The translations under genes were made by a program, and so were the position numbers. From assembly GCA_964646345.1 (NCBI GenBank), contig CAZYDU010000001.1, positions 189,204 to 253,203 on the forward strand: a stretch of DNA of 64,000 nucleotides, given 5' to 3'. This DNA is from RGIG1681 sp964646345 (GTDB taxonomy: Bacteria > Bacillota > Clostridia > Christensenellales > UBA1242). Below, piece after piece: positions 57,567-64,000 of this stretch (positions within the stretch are counted from its first letter, which is position 1; the number at the start of each line of letters is the position of its first letter). A model generated the notes under the pieces. It ran no database searches. It saw only the letters and a list, made by a program, of their open reading frames with translations, and had not been told where the DNA came from.

Positions 57567-58959
57567 TTTTATCCCCCAATTTACTAACTTTTATCTTTAA
57601 ACCTTCTTTTGGCTTTTGTGTTTTTACAGCCATAACTAACATAATTAGTGCCAAAGTAATAATAACTATTAACAATCTAAAAGATATTCTCAACTTTTCT
57701 TCTATGCCTTGTCTTTCAATATAATACATCAGCTCGTCATTAACATTAGCAAAAATAATATCGCCATTTTGGTCAGTCCGAATTAAATAATCATTCTCAA
57801 GACTCGATATTTTTTCGAGTCTTTTCAAAACTTCTTCATGTGGGTGACCATGCGAATTTACCGCATCAACCGATACAACCACAAACCTTGGCAATAACAT
57901 ATTCAATAGTTTTGTGCTGGTGCTATATTTGCTTCCATGGTGTGCCAGTAATAAAACATCAATATTCGTTACTAGTTCAATTTCTTCATCGGTTAAACTA
58001 TCAATAAAATCATATTCAGAATACCCTTCATTGCCTTTACTATCCAAGTATGCAGAATCTCCCATAAAGAAATATTTATCTTCGAAACATGTAAGCATAA
58101 ATATTGCTGAATTATCATTAGATGCCGAAGCCTTCGAGTTACCGTATCCAAAAGTTGCATAGCCTAATGTCTTATCGGTGTGCAATTCCAAATTAATATT
58201 TTCATATTCATCAAAAATATCATCGCCGTTATCTTCATAAATTGCAAGATTATTTGTTGAGTCTCTAAGTATTGGAGCAAAAAAGTTTAGTTCATAATTA
58301 TTTCCTGAAATCGTTAAGCCATCGTAAAATACCGTAACAACACTGCTCTTAATAATGTCTTCATCTGTATACGTTTCGCTATAAATCAATTCAATAAACT
58401 CTTTGTAAACTGAAGTTTTAACCTTATTAATCTTGCTGTAGTCATTGTCATTGCTTTTCTTGTTAGCTTCACGTATGGTTAAGTATAACTCACTTAGGTC
58501 ATCTGCAGGATTTGGAACATTATCTTCCGTAAACGAAATTTGAAATGGTCTATAAATATTTTTCACTTCAAAATTCTTTAGAACATAGTTAAGCCCACCA
58601 ATATGGTCAGAATCGGCATGCGTTGCAATTAAATAGTCAATTATTTCAACATTTCTATCTTCTAGAAAATCTCCCACTGTATCGCCATAAGCCGTATCTC
58701 CACCATCAATCAACACTGTTTTCCCATCAGGAAGTTCAACAAAAGTTGAATTGCCTTGACCAACATCAATATAAGCAACATAATAACTTGCTTCATTGAT
58801 TTCACTAATCGTTGTTTGATGACTCTCAAGTTTATCCGCATAACCAACTAAAACTTCAAACTTATCTGCAAAAATGAGTGCCACCGTCATGATTATTAGC
58901 AAAACCAATGATATAATAAGCTTTGCCTTTGTTAATTTTATTCCTTTAATCTTTGACAT
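57547..58959 (-). CDS. ComEC-type metallo-beta-lactamase domain protein, membrane-anchored
   Basis: An N-terminal membrane helix (LIISLVLLIIMTVALIF), then an MBL-fold hydrolase domain (about 60-420) with DVGQGNSTFVELPDG, the metal site THADSDHIGG (His114, Asp116, Asp118, His119) and LLLAHHGSKYSTS, and a C-terminal membrane helix. DVGQG and the THxDxDHxGG form are those of the ComEC C-terminal domain. As comEC in this window lacks that domain, this could supply it in trans, or act separately. The catalytic residues look intact. It overlaps its neighbours by 14 and 20 bases. Confidence 0.85.
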   Translation of the reverse strand: MSKIKGIKLTKAKLIISLVLLIIMTVALIFADKFEVLVGYADKLESHQTTISEINEASYYVAYIDVGQGNSTFVELPDGKTVLIDGGDTAYGDTVGDFLEDRNVEIIDYLIATHADSDHIGGLNYVLKNFEVKNIYRPFQISFTEDNVPNPADDLSELYLTIREANKKSNDNDYSKINKVKTSVYKEFIELIYSETYTDEDIIKSSVVTVFYDGLTISGNNYELNFFAPILRDSTNNLAIYEDNGDDIFDEYENINLELHTDKTLGYATFGYGNSKASASNDNSAIFMLTCFEDKYFFMGDSAYLDSKGNEGYSEYDFIDSLTDEEIELVTNIDVLLLAHHGSKYSTSTKLLNMLLPRFVVVSVDAVNSHGHPHEEVLKRLEKISSLENDYLIRTDQNGDIIFANVNDELMYYIERQGIEEKLRISFRLLIVIITLALIMLVMAVKTQKPKEGLKIKVSKLGDKNERNTR

Positions 58960-59818
58960 GTTTTGAAAAATATTTCCCTATTCTCTTTGGATTTAGCTTT
59001 AACATTTTTATAATTTTATCTTTGTTTGCCATAACGGTGTCATAACCAATTTGAATCATTTCATCTATGCCATCAAGCTTAAGTGGCGAAAACGTTTCTA
59101 ATGATGGCTCAAATATTAAATCCGCCATTTCCAACGTTTTGTCTATTTTTGATTGCATCATAATTCCAATCGTTGACGAAAGCACGCTAACAGTTGACAA
59201 AGATTGAGTTCCAGTTCCTCTTAAGTGATTTACATCTATAGCAAAAACAACATTTGCACCCATTTTTTTAACAACATCTACTGGAACATTGTTTCTTAGT
59301 CCACCGTCCACTAAATGCATACCTTCATGAACAACAGGTGTAAAAACTCCAGGAACAGAACAACTACCCGACACAACTTTTGCAACATTACCATAATCAA
59401 AATCAGCTTCTTTTCCAGTCCTAAGGTCTGTACAAACCACGGTTAATGGTACTTTCAATTCCGAAAACACCATAATGTCGCCATAAATTTTATTAAGTGT
59501 TTCTTCTAACTTTTCGGATTTAGCAGGCTTAATAAAAGGTATCGACCCACCCGTTATATCTTTTTTCCTTAACGTTTTAGCAATCTCTATCATTTCATCA
59601 GCGGTTTTGCCAAGAGCATATAGCGAGCCAACTATACTACCAGCACTAGTTCCTGCAACATAATCAAATTTTATGCCAAGTTCTTCAAATGCTTTGATAG
59701 CACCAATATGACCAATTCCCCTACAACCACCACCGCCGAGAGCAAGACCTAATTTTGTTTTTCTACTAATTTCAACAATATTTTCATCTTTAGTTCTTTT
59801 TCTAAAAAAGTTAAACAT
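58946..59818 (-). CDS. Patatin-like phospholipase, RssA type
   Basis: Lipid acyl hydrolase of the bacterial patatin family. The oxyanion motif GGGGCRGIGH, the nucleophile Ser58 in GTSAG and the catalytic Asp171 in DGGLRNNVPV are all present, so the enzyme should be active. No signal peptide. 290 residues from the ATG at 59818 (AAAGGA upstream; an in-frame TTG two codons earlier is less likely). First gene of an operon-like run with the MBL protein and three unknown proteins. Confidence 0.9.
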   Translation of the reverse strand: MFNFFRKRTKDENIVEISRKTKLGLALGGGGCRGIGHIGAIKAFEELGIKFDYVAGTSAGSIVGSLYALGKTADEMIEIAKTLRKKDITGGSIPFIKPAKSEKLEETLNKIYGDIMVFSELKVPLTVVCTDLRTGKEADFDYGNVAKVVSGSCSVPGVFTPVVHEGMHLVDGGLRNNVPVDVVKKMGANVVFAIDVNHLRGTGTQSLSTVSVLSSTIGIMMQSKIDKTLEMADLIFEPSLETFSPLKLDGIDEMIQIGYDTVMANKDKIIKMLKLNPKRIGKYFSKHVKD

Positions 59819-59877
59819 AATCAAATTCCTTTCTTGTTATATTATAAATATAACAAAAAGAAAATAATTTGTAAAAG

Positions 59878-59910
59878 AAAAATCCCAAGATTTCTCTTGA
59901 GATTTTGTAA
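59878..59910 (-). terminator. Rho-independent terminator of the Glu-rich membrane protein gene
   Basis: AAATCTCAAGAG / TCTTGGGATTT hairpin followed by TTCTTTT on the minus strand, 13 bases after the stop at 59923. Confidence 0.8.
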
Positions 59911-59922
59911 TTTAGTTTATTT

Positions 59923-60924
59923 TTATGCAACAGCACCTTCAAGTTTTGCAATAAGTTTTTCAAGTTCAACAATTTCTTCGCTGTATCTTGCTTTTTCTTG
60001 AATTAAGAATTTAGCCATTTTTACATCATGTTCATTCTTTTCTTTGTTGCTATCCAAGAATTCATCAGCATCTTGAATACTTGCTTTGAGTTCTGCAATG
60101 TGACTTGTAAGTTCTTCTTGTTTAACTTTCTTTTCTTCGTCTACATTTTTAATATCTGTTACGCTATACATAACAAGGTTAAGATTTGTAAGTTCACTAG
60201 CACGTCTATCAAGCATTTTTTGATTTCTGATTTTTCTTCTTTTTGTTCTTTCGTAGTTTAAGATAGATTTTTCAACTTTGATTAAATCTTTGTTGATTTT
60301 ATCTCTATTTTCAACGATTGTTTCAAGTCTAGCTTTATAGTCTGGCAAATTATCAACTGAAATCATTTCAGTATCTAATGGTTTAGAAATATCAACAGTG
60401 TTAACTATTTCTTCAGTAACTTCAACTGGAGTTTCTTCAGCAGTTTCTACTTGTGTTTCTTCCTTTACTTCTTCTGCAGTTTCTACTGGTGCTTCTTCCT
60501 TAGATTCTTCTACTACTTCAACTGGAGCTTCTTCTTTAGATTCTTCTACTGCTTCAACTGGAGCTTCTTCTTTAACTTCTTCAATAACTACTGGCTTTTC
60601 TTCTTTTACTTCTTCAATAACTACTGGTTTTTCTTCTTTTACTTCTTCTACAGTTTCAACTGGAGTTTCTTCCTTAACTTCTTCAAAAACTTCAGCTTTT
60701 GTTTCTTCAGCTTGTTCATCAAGTTTTGCAAGCATTGAATTTACATCTTCGCTTTGTGCTTGTTTAACATATTCATCAGATGAAAAAATGCTCTTTACTT
60801 CTGTTTCTTCCATATCTTCTTCAGAGCTAACTGAAATTTCAAAAATAAACATAAGCATGAATACTATTGAAACGATTGAAAATATCCCTGCGATTGATAA
60901 TAATACGATTTGTAATGTTGACAT
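59923..60924 (-). CDS. Membrane-anchored protein with Glu/Val/Pro repeats and coiled coil, 333 residues
   Basis: An N-terminal membrane helix (about residues 5-30), then a low-complexity stretch (about 75-170) made of near-identical units such as EEVKEEKPVVI and EESKEEAPVE, then a basic, strongly helical coiled coil (about 190-333). The repeat is likely a flexible spacer holding the coiled coil away from the membrane. GGGGGAAG precedes the ATG. Function not recognised; similar layouts occur in cell-division and envelope scaffolding proteins, but that is only analogy. Confidence 0.75.
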   Translation of the reverse strand: MSTLQIVLLSIAGIFSIVSIVFMLMFIFEISVSSEEDMEETEVKSIFSSDEYVKQAQSEDVNSMLAKLDEQAEETKAEVFEEVKEETPVETVEEVKEEKPVVIEEVKEEKPVVIEEVKEEAPVEAVEESKEEAPVEVVEESKEEAPVETAEEVKEETQVETAEETPVEVTEEIVNTVDISKPLDTEMISVDNLPDYKARLETIVENRDKINKDLIKVEKSILNYERTKRRKIRNQKMLDRRASELTNLNLVMYSVTDIKNVDEEKKVKQEELTSHIAELKASIQDADEFLDSNKEKNEHDVKMAKFLIQEKARYSEEIVELEKLIAKLEGAVA

Positions 60925-61028
60925 ATCAACTTCCCCCTTTGTAAAATTTCAAGTTAAAAATGTAGATTTTTGATTTAAATTAAGCATTTTTATACATTTT
61001 CGCGTTGAAATTTTGTTTTACTGTGGTT

Positions 61029-61057
61029 ATTTTAACATAATAAACAACCTTTGTCAA
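61029..61057 (-). promoter_or_regulatory. Promoter of the Glu-rich membrane protein gene
   Basis: Minus-strand -35 TTGACA (61057-61052), 17-base spacer, -10 TAAAAT (61034-61029), leaving an about 100-base AT-rich leader. Confidence 0.75.
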
Positions 61058-61070
61058 TACCCATTTTAAA

Positions 61071-61131
61071 AAAATTTAAAAAACTGTTTTAATCAGTGAA
61101 ATAACTTATTTTTTCCACCAATAAAACAGCC
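61071..61131 (-). terminator. Rho-independent terminator of the metallophosphoesterase gene
   Basis: CTGTTTTATTGGTG / CACTGATTAAAACAG long stem with an AT-rich loop, then TTTTTT on the minus strand, 13 bases after the stop at 61144. Confidence 0.8.
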
Positions 61132-61143
61132 TTGTTATTTTGT

Positions 61144-61728
61144 TTAATCATATACATTTTCATCAAACAATTTTCTTCGTGATTGAAGTTCAACAATGTC
61201 ATCTTCGCTAAACAATTTAAAATAGTGATTATCTACCCCAACATTGAATCCATATCTTTTAACAAATGCACTTTTGTGAATATGCCCAAACAAATTATAT
61301 TCACTGGATTTATCACAATCTGATGGTTTGTGAGTCAAATAATAATCATGCCCGCCGATGTCTATAATTAAATCACGACTAACAACATCATAAAACCCCA
61401 AAGAGATTAAATACGTTCTAAACTTTTCAAAATCATTATCAAAATCATTATTTAGGACTCTTTCTTCATTATTTCCTAAAATTAAGATAACTTTTGCGTT
61501 TATTTCTTTTACTAGCTTAAATCCTTTTTCATAATCCATATCATTCCAGTTATAATTTATGAAATCCCCCAACACATAAATCGTGTCTTCTTTTTTCGCT
61601 TGTTTATTCCAAATACCTATTATGGATTTATTCATTTCAGCCAAGTTTTTAAAAGGTCGAAACTCTCTATAAATTATAACATCTTCTTTAAAAGAAAAAT
61701 GCGAATCAGCAGTAAAATAATTTGCCAT
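61144..61728 (-). CDS. Calcineurin-like metallophosphoesterase
   Basis: Two-metal phosphodiesterase of the small single-domain type. Metal-binding blocks in order: FTADSHFSF (D-x-H), YVLGDFI (GD), ILGNNEE (GN, with Asn replacing the usual His of GNHE), LTHKPSD and FGHIHKS (GHxH). 194 residues. AAGGT precedes the ATG at 61728. Substrate unknown; relatives act on cyclic dinucleotides, RNA ends or nucleotides. A single-gene transcript. Confidence 0.85.
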   Translation of the reverse strand: MANYFTADSHFSFKEDVIIYREFRPFKNLAEMNKSIIGIWNKQAKKEDTIYVLGDFINYNWNDMDYEKGFKLVKEINAKVILILGNNEERVLNNDFDNDFEKFRTYLISLGFYDVVSRDLIIDIGGHDYYLTHKPSDCDKSSEYNLFGHIHKSAFVKRYGFNVGVDNHYFKLFSEDDIVELQSRRKLFDENVYD

Positions 61729-61757
61729 GTTTTACCTTCTTGTTATTGATATAATTA

Positions 61758-61785
61758 ATTATAAATAAAGTAAAATTAATGTCAA
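61758..61785 (-). promoter_or_regulatory. Promoter of the metallophosphoesterase gene
   Basis: Consensus -35 TTGACA (61785-61780), 16-base spacer, consensus -10 TATAAT (61763-61758). Confidence 0.8.
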
Positions 61786-61861
61786 CTTTATAATATTTTG
61801 TAAAATTATCTTATTATTTTTAACACACAAAAACGCAGAACAACCCCAAAAACACTGAAAA

Positions 61862-61893
61862 AATAAGGTATTATGTCTAACATAATACCCTTT
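61862..61893 (-). terminator. Rho-independent terminator of metK
   Basis: AAGGGTATTATG / CATAATACCTT hairpin with a TTAGA-type loop and TATTTTTT on the minus strand, just after the metK stop; close in sequence to the hairpin at 54878-54913. Confidence 0.85.
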
Positions 61894-61896
61894 TTA

Positions 61897-62982
61897 TTAG
61901 TTTTTTATTCTTTCCCAACTAAAGTCATTTCTACCAAATGCACCAAAACAAGCAGACTGTTTATAACTAACATTTAATAAACCTAACTCACTTATAATAT
62001 TTGATAATTTGAAATTGAAATTTGATTTTACATATTCATATATTTCTTCTTCTGTTACCTTGTTAGTGTTAAAACAATCTATCGCCATACTAACAGGTTC
62101 AGGCATACCAATGGCAAAACCAAGTTGAATTTCACATCTATCAGCAAGTCCGTGAGCCACAATATTTTTTGCAACAAACCTTGCATAGTACGCCCCGCTC
62201 CTATCAACCTTGGTAGCATTTTTAGAACTGAAACAACCGCCACCAACTCTGCCAACACCACCATAGGTATCAACAACAATTTTTCTTCCAACGCAACCAC
62301 TATCTCCAAACGAACCCCAAATTGTAAATTTTCCACTTGGATTGATAATATATTTTATTTTATCATTTTTTATCTCCTTGTATTCTTCCAAAACAACATC
62401 AACAACATTTTTCTTTATGTCATTAAAAATTGTATCATGTTCTAAGTTTTCAGCATGTGAAACACTAACAACAATCGTATCTATTTCAATCGGCTTTTCA
62501 TTTTCATAAACAACTGAGACCTGGCTTTTTGCATCGGCAAAATAACAATCAGTTTGTCTTCTATATACATCATAAGTTTTCATTAACTTATGTGCAATCA
62601 AAATTGGAAGTGGCATAAATTCTTTTGTTTCATTTGTCGCATAACCATAAACCATGCCTTGGTCATTTGCACAAAGCTCAGATTTCACAACCGCTTGGTT
62701 TATATCAGGACTTTGATGTGATATTTCTTTTATAATAGTAAATTCATTTTTATAACCAATATCTTTTAATGTTTCTCTTGCAATTTCTTCATAATCAATA
62801 TTTGCAGTTGTTGTCGCTTCGCCATAAATAAACAGCTTGTCATTTTTAATTGCACATTCAACTGCCATTTGTGCATTTTTGTCTTGTCTTAAAGCTTCAT
62901 CTAAGAACGAATCCGCAATCACATCACAGGTTTTATCAGGGTGACCGATGTTAACAGATTCACTTGTAATAATTTTTCTCAT
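61897..62982 (-). CDS. metK: S-adenosylmethionine synthase
   Basis: Makes S-adenosylmethionine from methionine and ATP. Motifs: ESVNIGHPDKTCDVIADSFLD, NDQGMVYGYATNE, then GDSGCVGRKIVVDTYGG and GGGCFSSKNATKVDRSGAYYAR; active-site Asp, Lys and His positions are kept. The protein has 361 residues against the usual 380-400 and is divergent (GDSGCVGRK instead of the commoner GDAGLTGRK). I chose the ATG at 62982: AGGAG lies just upstream; 14 more in-frame codons run into the riboswitch terminator. Expression is under the SAM riboswitch at 63010-63149. Confidence 0.95.
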   Translation of the reverse strand: MRKIITSESVNIGHPDKTCDVIADSFLDEALRQDKNAQMAVECAIKNDKLFIYGEATTTANIDYEEIARETLKDIGYKNEFTIIKEISHQSPDINQAVVKSELCANDQGMVYGYATNETKEFMPLPILIAHKLMKTYDVYRRQTDCYFADAKSQVSVVYENEKPIEIDTIVVSVSHAENLEHDTIFNDIKKNVVDVVLEEYKEIKNDKIKYIINPSGKFTIWGSFGDSGCVGRKIVVDTYGGVGRVGGGCFSSKNATKVDRSGAYYARFVAKNIVAHGLADRCEIQLGFAIGMPEPVSMAIDCFNTNKVTEEEIYEYVKSNFNFKLSNIISELGLLNVSYKQSACFGAFGRNDFSWERIKN

Positions 62983-63009
62983 ATTTTCTTCTCCTAAATT
63001 TTTTCCATA

Positions 63010-63149
63010 AAAAAATCTCGCCATAAAGCGAGACTAATATTCTATTTATTGGTTTTTACCATAGAATACAGCCATTAGCACCTTAATATAAAATCAGGTT
63101 GCTGTGTGGTCAACGGGGCTGTCCCTAACACACTCTTTATGGATAAACC
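63010..63149 (-). ncRNA. SAM-I (S-box) riboswitch with terminator, upstream of metK
   Basis: The minus strand carries the S-box core: AAGAG, AGGGACAGCCCC, CACAGCAACC and AAGGTGCTAA in the right order. P1 can form between GGTTTATCCATA (63149-63138) and TATGGTAAAAACC (63063-63051). Downstream is a terminator hairpin TCTCGC / GCGAGA followed by seven T (63033-63010). High SAM should fold the aptamer and stop transcription before metK. The exact antiterminator pairing was not resolved. Confidence 0.92.
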
Positions 63150-63150
63150 T

Positions 63151-63179
63151 ATAATAACATATAAATTCTAATTTTTCAA
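63151..63179 (-). promoter_or_regulatory. Promoter of the metK riboswitch transcript
   Basis: Minus-strand -35 TTGAAA (63179-63174), 17-base spacer, -10 TATTAT (63156-63151), directly before the riboswitch P1 arm. Confidence 0.7.
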
Positions 63180-63184
63180 GCATA

Positions 63185-63934
63185 TTATATATCTATTTCT
63201 AATAAAACCGGAGCATGGTCACTCCCTAAAATTTCACAACAGATATCTGCACGCAAAATTTTGTCTTTTATTCTTTCAGAAACAAGAAAATAATCAATAC
63301 GCCAACCAACATTCTTTTCCCTAGCATTCATGCGATAACTCCACCAAGAATATTTTACCTTATCGCCGTTAAAATATCTAAATGTGTCCACAAAACCATT
63401 TGAGAGCAATAATTCCATTTTTGTTCTCTCTTGAACCGAATATCCCGGGTTACCTTCATTTGCCTTTGGATTTTTTAAGTCTAGCGGAGTTCTTGCAACA
63501 TTCATGTCGCCACAATAAATGACAGGCTTTAATTTATCAAGCCTAGTCAAATATTCACGCATATCATCTTCAAATTCTTCACGATAATCTATTCTTTTAA
63601 GTTCCGGTTGAGCATTTGGAACATAACCATTAATAAAATAGAAATTCTCATATTCTAGCGTAATAACTCTGCCTTCATCATTATACTTTCCATCAATGCC
63701 ATAAAAAGCATTTATTGGTTTTTGTTTAGCATAAACCAAAGTTCCGCTATATCCTTTCTTTTCTGCAGAATTCATAAATCTTAAATAGTTATTTTTTTCT
63801 AAATCAGCTTGACCTTCTTGCATTTTTGTTTCTTGAACTGCAAAACAATCCGCATTAATCGCTTCAAAAAAATCATTAAACCCTTTGTTTATACAAGCTC
63901 TAATTCCATTAACATTCCAGCTAATAAATTTCAT
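63185..63934 (-). CDS. exoA: Exodeoxyribonuclease III (AP endonuclease family)
   Basis: DNA repair enzyme that cuts at abasic sites and trims 3' ends. FISWNVNGIRA, QETKMQEG (metal-binding Glu), YCGDMNVARTPLDLKN, SWWSYRMNAREKNVGWRIDYFLVS and LGSDHAPVLLEI are all present. 249 residues from the ATG at 63934; GGGAG lies before it. The in-frame TTG five codons upstream overlaps that binding site and is unlikely. The stop is six bases before the metK promoter -35 box. Nothing is seen in 63950-64000 except a TATAAT -10 box at 63971-63976 on the minus strand. Confidence 0.96.
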   Translation of the reverse strand: MKFISWNVNGIRACINKGFNDFFEAINADCFAVQETKMQEGQADLEKNNYLRFMNSAEKKGYSGTLVYAKQKPINAFYGIDGKYNDEGRVITLEYENFYFINGYVPNAQPELKRIDYREEFEDDMREYLTRLDKLKPVIYCGDMNVARTPLDLKNPKANEGNPGYSVQERTKMELLLSNGFVDTFRYFNGDKVKYSWWSYRMNAREKNVGWRIDYFLVSERIKDKILRADICCEILGSDHAPVLLEIDI

Positions 63935-64000
63935 TTGTGTTACTCCCAAGAATATTATTCCAATAATAACATTATATCAAAATAAAAATAAAAATGCACT

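Noticed and set aside
60398..60973. A plus-strand Ser/Thr-rich 191-residue frame
   Set aside because: It is the complement of the Glu/Val/Pro repeat of the minus-strand gene; no ribosome binding site, and its low-complexity composition is a shadow of the repeat.

Overview
The window is AT-rich DNA from an uncultured, low-GC, anaerobic Firmicutes-like bacterium (inference: Clostridia-type, in assembled metagenome-like sequence). The signs are strong AGGAGG-type ribosome binding sites, SigA-like TTGACA/TATAAT promoters, a pyruvate:ferredoxin oxidoreductase, a SAM-I riboswitch on metK, and TGA used as a stop (lspA), which argues against a mycoplasma code. Two runs of exactly 100 N (26116-26215 and 27199-27298) are assembly gaps, and both fall inside repeats.

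Region 1 (1-1262, minus strand) holds the housekeeping pair lspA-rluD. Region 2 (1379-38053, about 37 kb) is the unusual part: a type IV secretion-like locus inserted between housekeeping genes, with no relaxase, integrase or att site visible. On the minus strand, in transcription order, it has two VirB2-like pilin subunits, a giant VirB6-like protein interrupted by both gaps, a 780-residue coiled-coil protein, a VirB4 ATPase with a VirB3/PrgI-like N-terminus, a 3,736-residue VirB6-like protein and a 990-residue VirB6-like protein. On the plus strand are a VirD4 coupling ATPase and a 768-residue membrane-anchored surface protein. The three VirB6-like proteins share the same N- and C-terminal membrane domains but carry loops of roughly 0.5, 0.8 and 3.2 thousand residues. 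The frames on both sides of the two gaps join into one reading frame, so the fragments at 20919-31651 are most probably one gene of at least about 3,560 codons. The pilin and virD4 promoters share an identical 19-base block over the -35 box.

Region 3 (38276-51211) is core genome: murI, rpsT, a degenerate M28 peptidase homologue, a membrane protein, holA, comEC (membrane part only), a zinc-ribbon acidic protein, acpP, an HtrA-like protease, a surface protein, ung, a NUDIX hydrolase, rplM-rpsI and truA. Region 4 (51351-63934) has the pyruvate:ferredoxin oxidoreductase, an operon-like run of a patatin phospholipase, a ComEC-type metallo-beta-lactamase and three poorly known proteins including a shikimate-kinase-like protein without a P-loop, then a Glu-rich membrane protein, a metallophosphoesterase, metK under a SAM riboswitch, and an exodeoxyribonuclease III homologue.

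A dispersed repeat family (core CATTTCGAGCGAA ... GAGAAATCCCC and its inverted form) sits in four intergenic clusters, two of them flanking the pilin genes. Several genes (lspA, truA, comEC, perhaps murI) have a -10 box only 5-6 bases before the start codon and look leaderless. No tRNA, rRNA, CRISPR array or insertion sequence was seen.
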